Shown one piece after another: positions 58,130 to 64,000 of a stretch of DNA of 64,000 bases. The DNA is from DAHVFY01 sp040388665 (lineage in GTDB: Bacteria > Chlamydiota > Chlamydiia > Chlamydiales > Rhabdochlamydiaceae). The position numbers and the translations under genes are program-made. Below the pieces are notes generated by a model, which was not told the DNA's origin, did not search any database, and saw only the letters and a program-made list of their open reading frames with translations. Within the stretch, counting starts at the first letter, position 1; the number at the start of each line of letters is the position of its first letter. The stretch is from positions 1-64,000 of the forward strand of contig JAZKBL010000020.1 in NCBI GenBank assembly GCA_040388665.1. Direction: 5' to 3'.

Positions 58130-60553
58130 TTAATAAGTGATTAATCCTTTTCTCGCGAGTAGTTTATAAAACTCATCGAGCCAGAGTATGCTGCTGCTAG
58201 CAAGCAGAAGGATACTAATAGTGGAAGCTTGTAAGGGTACTGTGTGGAAAATCGTATTTAAAAAGGGTAAGTAAAGGACTGCAGCATGAAGAAGGATGCC
58301 AAGAGAAAGACCTAAAACGAGGTATCTGTTTTTTAAAATACTACCACTTGTAAAAAAGGAGCGCTCTCCAGAGCGTACTGAAAACAGTTTAAACCATGCA
58401 CTGAAAGCAAAAAGAGTGAACACCTCTGTCTGAATCTGTATCAAAGGCAAACCCCTTCTGTGTTCTATAACAAAGCAAAGAAGTAACAGAAATCCCACCC
58501 AAAGAATCGTAAGACACATAGGAAATAACTTTTTGCGTGTTAAAATTTTATCATCTCGTCTGATCGGTGGACGTTTCATCTCATCGCCAAAGGGAGGGTC
58601 CATGATCAAGTTAATCGTTACTGTACCTTCTGTCACTACGTTGATCCATAAAATATGCAATGGATGCATGATAAGAGGCAAATCCCAAATCACCCCCGTT
58701 AAAAGAGCAAAAGCGCCAGCAAGCGATGTAGAAAGAATATAAAAAATCACTTTTTTAATATTCTGGTAAACAAGCCGTCCTTCTGCAATCGCTTCAACAA
58801 TTGTTGCAAAATTATCATCCAAAATAACCATCTTTGCAGCTTCCTTTGCGACATCGGTCCCTGCGATGCCCATCGCAACACCAACATCTGCTTGAGCTAA
58901 CGCTGGTGCATCATTAACGCCATCTCCAGTAACAGCTACTACTTCATGTTTTCTTTGAAACGCTTGGACAATTTTAAGCTTCTGCTCAGGATGCAATCTT
59001 GCAAAGACAGAAATCTTACTACATTCTTCCTGTAACTTTTCAAGCGACATCTTTTCCAGATCATCCCCTGTAATCCCATAATCACCAGGACGCATCAAAT
59101 TTAACTCTTCAGCAATTGCAAGAGCTGTCTGCAGGTGATCACCTGTGACCATCACCGCACGAATCCCCGCTTGCCTACATGCAGCGATCGCCTCCATCAC
59201 TTCCGGGCGCGGTGGATCATAAAAACTGACAATACCAAGAAAACGCGCTTTCCCTTGAAACTGCGCTACTCCCTGATCAGGATGAATATGCCCTTTTTCA
59301 ATTATTGCAAATCCAAGTACACGGAACCCTTTCTTAGAATCAACATCCATTTCAGCTTCAAACATCTTCTCAGTAGAAATGCTAGAGATAACTTCATAAG
59401 CCCCTTTAATGAGGATAAACCCATTATGTTCTGTTGCCATGATTTTTGCTTCAGCTGAAAAAGGAATCTCCTGAGTGCGCGGATGCAATTTCCTTAGCTC
59501 ATTAATATTCATTCCTTCTTTCTCTGCAGCCTTTAAAAGAGCAATTTCTAAAGGATCGCCAGCTGTTAAAGAAGCATCATTACATAAAATAAATGCTTGG
59601 AATAATTCTTGGGTTTTAGGAGAAAACGAAACAACTGTCATCTCATTTTTTGTTAACGTCCCTGTTTTATCAGAACAGATCACACTTGTAGATCCAAGCG
59701 TCTCTACAGCGACAAGTCTGCGCACAATAGAGCGCTTAAATGCCATTCTTTGAACTCCAACGGCAAGAGCAATGGTGATCGCAACAGGAAGTCCTTCTGG
59801 AATGATCGACACAACTTCACTAACAGCTGCCATCACAAGATCTGCTCTAGAAATAGAACTGAAATAACCTGCAAGCAAGATAAATAAAGCAACTCCAATG
59901 GCAATATAAGCAAGATCCCTTCCAAAAACCATCATCTTCTCTTCAATCGGCGTTTTAATCACAGGAGCTGTCTCTGCAAGCCTCGCTATCTTTCCAAGCT
60001 CTGTTCTCTCTCCCGTTGCTTGAACAAGAAGGACTCCCCTACCATTTAAAACATGATTTCCTGAAATAACAAATGCATCCATTTGCTTTGTTAATGCCTC
60101 AGATTCTCCCGTAAGCACAGCTTCGTTGATTTTAAGTTGGATCGCCTCTTTGAGTATTCCATCAGCCGGAATGAGATCTCCTGCATTGAGGCTCACTAAA
60201 TCGCCTGGAACGATCTCTTCGCTTAAAATTTCTTGAAGCCCCCCCTCCCGAAATACACGCACCCTAGCAGAATTATATTTACGCAATGCTTCAAGCGATT
60301 TTTCTGCTTTTCCTTCTTGAAAAGTTCCTACAATCGCATTAATAAGAGCCACACCTAAAACGACAAGAGGATCGCTTGGTTTTCCAAAAAAAAAAGTGAC
60401 AATCGATGCTGCAACAAGAAGATAAATCAGCGGATTTTTGAATTGTTCAAAAAAAACTTGATATAAACTTCTCCCCTTCCCTTCGGGCAAACGATTCATG
60501 CCGTATTCTTTAAGGCGCTTTTTCACATCCTCCTGGCTTAAACCCTCATACAT
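58130..60553 (-). CDS. P-type cation-transporting ATPase (P2, Ca2+-type)
   Basis: The protein has 807 residues. An N-terminal cation-ATPase domain starts GLSQEDVKKRLKEYGMNRLP. The actuator segment LTGESEALTK is near residue 145, the membrane motif PEGLPVAIT near 253, and the phosphorylation site DKTGTLTKNE at Asp295. The hinge VAVTGDGVNDAPALAQADVG is near residue 545. It pumps cations, probably Ca2+ or Mn2+, using ATP; the ion is not certain. It is shorter than SERCA pumps, as is common in bacteria. It is divergent from tsaD with a gap of 53 bases. Confidence 0.9.
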   Translation of the reverse strand: MYEGLSQEDVKKRLKEYGMNRLPEGKGRSLYQVFFEQFKNPLIYLLVAASIVTFFFGKPSDPLVVLGVALINAIVGTFQEGKAEKSLEALRKYNSARVRVFREGGLQEILSEEIVPGDLVSLNAGDLIPADGILKEAIQLKINEAVLTGESEALTKQMDAFVISGNHVLNGRGVLLVQATGERTELGKIARLAETAPVIKTPIEEKMMVFGRDLAYIAIGVALFILLAGYFSSISRADLVMAAVSEVVSIIPEGLPVAITIALAVGVQRMAFKRSIVRRLVAVETLGSTSVICSDKTGTLTKNEMTVVSFSPKTQELFQAFILCNDASLTAGDPLEIALLKAAEKEGMNINELRKLHPRTQEIPFSAEAKIMATEHNGFILIKGAYEVISSISTEKMFEAEMDVDSKKGFRVLGFAIIEKGHIHPDQGVAQFQGKARFLGIVSFYDPPRPEVMEAIAACRQAGIRAVMVTGDHLQTALAIAEELNLMRPGDYGITGDDLEKMSLEKLQEECSKISVFARLHPEQKLKIVQAFQRKHEVVAVTGDGVNDAPALAQADVGVAMGIAGTDVAKEAAKMVILDDNFATIVEAIAEGRLVYQNIKKVIFYILSTSLAGAFALLTGVIWDLPLIMHPLHILWINVVTEGTVTINLIMDPPFGDEMKRPPIRRDDKILTRKKLFPMCLTILWVGFLLLLCFVIEHRRGLPLIQIQTEVFTLFAFSAWFKLFSVRSGERSFFTSGSILKNRYLVLGLSLGILLHAAVLYLPFLNTIFHTVPLQASTISILLLASSSILWLDEFYKLLARKGLITY

Positions 60554-60606
60554 GAACTACTCCTTTTTCTCCCTAATATATGGAGAATTTTGTATACTTC
60601 AAGACT

Positions 60607-61617
60607 ATGTTAGTTTTAGGAATAGAAAGTACATGCGATGAAACAGCCTGCGCCGTTGTGCGCTCGGGCAAAAAAATTCTTTCAAATGTGATCGCATCTC
60701 AAACCGATCTTCATGAAAAATTCGGCGGGGTATTCCCTGAGCTTGCCTGTAGACGCCATTTAACAGCTTTTTTACCTATTTTAAAAGAAGCTCTTAAAAC
60801 AGCAGGTATTGCAAAAGAAGAAATTGATCTTATTGCCGTAGCTAAAGGCCCCGGGTTGATAGGTCCTCTTCTTCTTGGCTTGAATGCTGCAAAGGCTCTT
60901 AGCTTTGCGTTAGAAAAGCCTTTCATTGGGGTCAATCACGTAGAAGCTCACCTTTATGCCTCTATCATGGCACACGAAGAACCCCTTTTTCCTTCGCTTG
61001 GCGTTGTCGTATCCGGTGGACACACGTTCCTCGTTCGCATCCACGCTATAGGGTCTTATGAGCTCATCGGCACAACTGTTGATGATGCCCTTGGAGAGGC
61101 TTTTGACAAAGTCGCTATTATGCTCGGTCTTTCTTATCCAGGAGGACCGGCTCTTGAAACCATGGCACTAGAAGGAGACCCCTCTCGCTACACTTTTAAA
61201 TCAGGTAAAGTAAAAGGACATCCTTGGGATTTTTCCTTTAGCGGCATCAAAACAAATGTGATGTATACTCTCAAAGGACAGAGTTGCAACAAACATGCCC
61301 CGTTAATTATTGAAGAAAAAGAAAAACCTCATATTGCTTCTAGCTTCCAAGAAGCTGTTTTTGGAGATGTCATTTCTAAAGCGCTTAAAGCAGTAGATAT
61401 CTTTAACTGCAAAGCGATTTATCTCGGCGGCGGCGTTAGCAATAACAAACGACTGCGTGCACTATTTGCTTCTTCAACAGTCCCCGTTTTTTTCCCCCCG
61501 CTAGGTCTTAGCCTAGACAACGGCGCTATGATCGCAGGTCTTGGTTATCATAAATTTATTACACAAGGCACAGGAGATTCTCTGGATCTAACTCCTATGA
61601 CCCGAATTCCTTTATAA
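60607..61617 (+). CDS. tsaD: tRNA N6-adenosine threonylcarbamoyltransferase
   Basis: ATG 60607 gives 336 residues beginning MLVLGIESTCDETACAVV, the canonical TsaD start; an earlier in-frame ATG at 60580 is not needed. The metal-binding His pair lies in NHVEAHLYA, the ATP-binding VVSGGHTFLV follows, then DDALGEAFDKVA and GGGVSNNKRLR. It transfers the threonylcarbamoyl group, made by the Sua5 enzyme at 30960, to A37 of ANN-reading tRNAs. The gene at 61639 follows 21 bases later and is probably co-transcribed. Confidence 0.94.
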   Translation: MLVLGIESTCDETACAVVRSGKKILSNVIASQTDLHEKFGGVFPELACRRHLTAFLPILKEALKTAGIAKEEIDLIAVAKGPGLIGPLLLGLNAAKALSFALEKPFIGVNHVEAHLYASIMAHEEPLFPSLGVVVSGGHTFLVRIHAIGSYELIGTTVDDALGEAFDKVAIMLGLSYPGGPALETMALEGDPSRYTFKSGKVKGHPWDFSFSGIKTNVMYTLKGQSCNKHAPLIIEEKEKPHIASSFQEAVFGDVISKALKAVDIFNCKAIYLGGGVSNNKRLRALFASSTVPVFFPPLGLSLDNGAMIAGLGYHKFITQGTGDSLDLTPMTRIPL

Positions 61618-61638
61618 ACACCAATTAAGGGTTTTTGC

Positions 61639-62970
61639 ATGTTTTTTCTCAACGGAATTCCAACAATAGCATCTATATCCAACATAGCACCACAACCTCA
61701 AATAGGGATGCCTGTTTCACAAGAAAAGGTGACTCAATTAGGATTAAATCATCTAGCAAATCAACAGAATTCAATGGCTGCATACAACTCAGTCATGGAA
61801 TTTGTTCCAAATCTGCCAAAATGTTTTATAGAGCATAATATCAACAATATAACAGATCTTTTACTAAAAATAACCGCACTTAAAACGGCAATAAAAAATC
61901 AAAATTGGGATCATGATATATTTACTCTTACGAACGTTAATTTAAAAAACATTCAAGAAAATAACGCTCTTGAGTTTCCTTTTATTGCATTGGCTGGATT
62001 AAAATGTAATCAGATCTCTGAAGAAGAATTTTTTATTATTCTCTGCTATTATGGACTCAGATGCATTCATGAAAAACAGGAGATCATTGCTCATCCTCTT
62101 TTTAATACTAATACACACATTGCCCCCAATATTGCTCTACTCATCTCTTATTTTGTTGAAGGACTTAAAATAGGCCTTACCCCATTATTTCAAGCAGATG
62201 TTCCAGACTTTTCGCTAGATACCCTCATGGCGCTTTTTAGAGAATTAGAGCAGTTATCACACTCACCCGAAATCTGTCATATCTTGACTTTATTTTCTGC
62301 TCCAGACTTTCGAGAAGTTGGATGTTCAAAGGCATTGATCTCTCAACACCCCGGAAAAGAATCAGAAGACAAGCTTACTCTTTGGGATAGCATACGCACA
62401 ATTCCTATGCATATATTTTATCAAGAATCTAGACAGTTTATTCCTTCATTGAAAATCTATGAAGTTTTTTTAAAACACTTTCTTGGAGTCTCTTCAATCC
62501 ATTTAAAACCACGTATAGGACTTTCTCTACATCAGAGCATCGCTCTTGATACGCAAGACTCATTTAATGTTATCGTTCCTTTTCCAACATTCTATCCTGA
62601 GATCATCAATGGAACGCCCTTACCTGGCCTTGAAAGCACCTATTGCAACTTATTTTATCAAGGAATAACAACTTTTTCTATGTCAAATAGAACGCGTGAA
62701 AAACTTAAAAATATTGTGAAACAATTAAGAGATTTTGAAATTTCTCTTAATTTACCAGAAAGTTTACGTCATAATATTAGTGAAACATTTTCAAATATTG
62801 GTTTTTCAAAATTCAACAAATTTAAATATGATGAATCTAATGTTTTATCATTTTTAGAATCAAGTGCATTAATTAAAAAGTTTTTAAAAAGCAGATTTAC
62901 AAATCCTTTACATCAAGCTGTTTTAGAGTACATGGACTCACTTTTAAATCGGTGGCCTAGGCTAGGATAG
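61639..62970 (+). CDS. Hypothetical protein of unknown function downstream of tsaD
   Basis: The protein has 443 residues, starting at ATG 61639 with AAGGG eight bases upstream. It is mostly helical and rich in Leu, Ile, Asn and Phe, with no signal peptide, clear membrane segment or known catalytic motif. Phrases such as HPLFNTNTHIAPNIALLISYF and IVPFPTFYPEIINGTPLPG suggest a folded cytosolic or secreted protein. AT content rises towards its end, and the 130 bases after it are very AT-rich. Effector status is possible but not shown. Confidence 0.65.
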   Translation: MFFLNGIPTIASISNIAPQPQIGMPVSQEKVTQLGLNHLANQQNSMAAYNSVMEFVPNLPKCFIEHNINNITDLLLKITALKTAIKNQNWDHDIFTLTNVNLKNIQENNALEFPFIALAGLKCNQISEEEFFIILCYYGLRCIHEKQEIIAHPLFNTNTHIAPNIALLISYFVEGLKIGLTPLFQADVPDFSLDTLMALFRELEQLSHSPEICHILTLFSAPDFREVGCSKALISQHPGKESEDKLTLWDSIRTIPMHIFYQESRQFIPSLKIYEVFLKHFLGVSSIHLKPRIGLSLHQSIALDTQDSFNVIVPFPTFYPEIINGTPLPGLESTYCNLFYQGITTFSMSNRTREKLKNIVKQLRDFEISLNLPESLRHNISETFSNIGFSKFNKFKYDESNVLSFLESSALIKKFLKSRFTNPLHQAVLEYMDSLLNRWPRLG

Positions 62971-63101
62971 CATCTATCTTATTATCAATATATTAACATT
63001 ATCAATATCTAACACCTTATTTTTATCATTGATAATCAATTTTTATTATGATATAATTACAATTAGATAATGATATGTTTTATATAACAAGAGGATAATA
63101 A

Positions 63102-63308
63102 ATGAATAATAACTCTAATAATGAGCTTCTTAGAAAAATTGCCAGCTTAGAGACTAAAATTGATATGTTGGAATCAGAACTTTCTTATATGAATGAAATT
63201 TTATCCCGTTGCGGCTTCCCAGAGGGAATTAAGACCCTAAAGGAAACCGTCGAAGAACTTCTTGCTGAAGAAGCAGAAGCCTCTAAAAGTCAAGAATATA
63301 ACATTTAA
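63102..63308 (+). CDS. Small coiled-coil protein
   Basis: The protein has 68 residues. Residues 8-35 (LLRKIASLETKIDMLESELS) form a heptad pattern typical of a short coiled coil, followed by EILSRCGFPEGIKTLKETVE and an acidic Glu/Ala tail. AGAGGA precedes the ATG and a clear terminator follows its stop. I do not know the family; similar small proteins with a CGFPEGI-like phrase may exist in other chlamydiae. Confidence 0.75.
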   Translation: MNNNSNNELLRKIASLETKIDMLESELSYMNEILSRCGFPEGIKTLKETVEELLAEEAEASKSQEYNI

Positions 63309-63321
63309 ATTTCTCTTAAAA

Positions 63322-63350
63322 GCGGGTCTGCCTTTTTAGACCCGCCTTTT
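63322..63350 (+). terminator. Rho-independent terminator
   Basis: GCGGGTCT, loop, AGACCCGC (63322-63345) forms a perfect 8-bp stem followed by CTTTT. It lies 14 bases after the stop of the small coiled-coil gene. Confidence 0.9.
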
Positions 63351-63409
63351 CCTCTATCTTGCCATTTATCCCTTTTTTTGCTATGCTCGCCGGACACAAG
63401 GATACAGGT

Positions 63410-63670
63410 ATGGCAAAGCTTATTTTCCATGATGATGAAGAAAAAAATCTTGAAGATGATGCGTCCTTAATTGAAGCATGCGAGGATGCGGGCGTCCCTT
63501 TTGCTTGCACCGAAGGCGTCTGCGGAACATGCGTTATAGAAGTCGTTGAAGGGATGGAAAATCTCTCCGATTTCACACAAGAGGAACGGGATTTTCTCGG
63601 GGATATGGACTGTGAGCGTCTCGCATGCCAATGCAAAATTAAATGCGGACTTGTAAAAATTAAATTTTAA
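63410..63670 (+). CDS. [2Fe-2S] ferredoxin
   Basis: The chosen start ATG 63410 gives 86 residues; the frame opens earlier, at 63359, inside and past the terminator. Plant-type cluster ligands are Cys33, Cys38 and Cys41 in FACTEGVCGTC, and Cys73 in LACQCK. Acidic surface residues are abundant (HDDEEKNLEDD). It carries electrons, perhaps for iron-sulfur assembly, because the next gene, 18 bases on, encodes an IscA-type scaffold. The first half is very like the Fdx of isc operons. Confidence 0.92.
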   Translation: MAKLIFHDDEEKNLEDDASLIEACEDAGVPFACTEGVCGTCVIEVVEGMENLSDFTQEERDFLGDMDCERLACQCKIKCGLVKIKF

Positions 63671-63688
63671 CTTCTCCAGGAGAAAACT

Positions 63689-64000
63689 ATGGACCAGATT
63701 ACCCGCCAAATGACAATTGAAGAGATCCTCTCTTCTTTTCCGCAAAAAAGTCAAAAGCTCGCACAAGAACTCACAAATACGGGCCTGCAATGCGTCGGCT
63801 GCGGAGCTGCTACGTGGGAAACTCTTGAAGCTGGCATGCTTAGCCACGGCTTTTCTGAAGAAGAGATCAACGAACTTGCTTTCCGACTTAACTCCATCCT
63901 TGAAGAAGAACTCGATGCAACAACTATTTCTCTAACAAAGCGTGCAGCAGAAAAATTCCGCAAAATTCTTGAAGATGAGGGCAAGCATGGATGGGGACTG
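63689..64000 (+). CDS. DUF1858-IscA fusion, iron-sulfur cluster carrier (3' cut by window)
   Basis: The frame is open to the window end: 104 residues are present. CCAGGAGA stands before ATG 63689. Residues 3-70 match the DUF1858 (hybrid-cluster-associated) type, with the motif LQCVGCGAATWETLEAG holding a Cys pair. From about residue 79 it continues ISLTKRAAEKFRKIL and EDEGKHGWGL, the start of an IscA/SufA/HesB domain, whose cluster cysteines should lie beyond base 64000. IscA proteins deliver Fe-S clusters. The downstream position after a ferredoxin supports that role. Confidence 0.8.
   Translation, partial: MDQITRQMTIEEILSSFPQKSQKLAQELTNTGLQCVGCGAATWETLEAGMLSHGFSEEEINELAFRLNSILEEELDATTISLTKRAAEKFRKILEDEGKHGWGL

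Noticed and set aside
1..64000. tRNA and rRNA genes
   Set aside because: I looked for T-loop words such as GGTTCGAATCC with a matching acceptor stem, and for conserved rRNA segments, and found none. A scan with a dedicated program would be decisive.

Overview
The window consists of two unrelated pieces of DNA. Bases 1 to about 1508 are GC-rich and carry the end of one gene, a c-type cytochrome lipoprotein and a truncated membrane protein, in the style of a high-GC environmental bacterium. This piece ends inside a 99-bp run of GGN codons (1410-1508). From about 1509 onward the DNA is AT-rich and reads as a member of the Chlamydiota. I judge the junction to be an assembly misjoin at low-complexity sequence, not biology. 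Three runs of N (24652-24751, 54368-54377, 57377-57386) confirm that this is a draft scaffold.

The chlamydial assignment rests on the pyrG-ruvX-zwf-(opcA)-pgl cluster, which is the order known from Chlamydia; tandem tyrP-type permeases; a Lys/Arg/Ala/Thr repeat protein like histone Hc2 (HctB); a SET-domain protein; and proteins with eukaryote-like domains. The extra genes (OpcA, single-chain serine dehydratase, asparaginase, proC, a very large TPS-type adhesin) fit an amoeba- or protist-associated family better than the Chlamydiaceae.

Layout. 1509-19777 (-): one enormous filamentous-haemagglutinin-like secreted protein of about 6,090 residues, built of repeats. 19.9-32.9 kb: a palindromic mobile-like element, a periplasmic protein, a pseudouridine synthase, an FKBP, a large 29-residue-repeat protein split by a gap, a SET protein, a phosphatase, an SMR exporter, two tyrP genes, a beta-barrel protein, the Sua5 enzyme for t6A, and an L,D-transpeptidase. 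33-45 kb: a candidate inclusion-membrane protein, a candidate SH2 protein, ansA-proC, nitroreductase, hctB, an ankyrin/U-box protein, cyclophilin, a glutaredoxin-like protein, a 44-residue Gln/Pro-rich peptide gene, an amino-acid permease, RarA and a metallo-hydrolase. 45.3-64 kb: a candidate RasGAP protein, PPi-dependent phosphofructokinase, serine dehydratase, the pyrG/ruvX and zwf/opcA/pgl groups, an unknown gapped protein, a P-type ATPase, tsaD, an unknown protein, a small coiled-coil protein, a ferredoxin, and the start of a DUF1858-IscA fusion cut by the window end.

The genes form two broad themes. One is an intracellular metabolism of uptake (two tyrosine-type permeases, an APC permease), glycolysis and the oxidative pentose phosphate pathway. 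The other is a host-directed set: U-box/ankyrin, SET, a possible SH2, a possible RasGAP, a possible Inc protein and large repeat proteins. The most unusual DNA-level signal is a pair of long palindromic intergenic elements (19888-20032 and 53072-53247) that share a short conserved core around a hairpin whose two arms differ completely in sequence but still pair. The second copy embeds the ribosome-binding site of zwf. A further long hairpin of different sequence lies just upstream of opcA.
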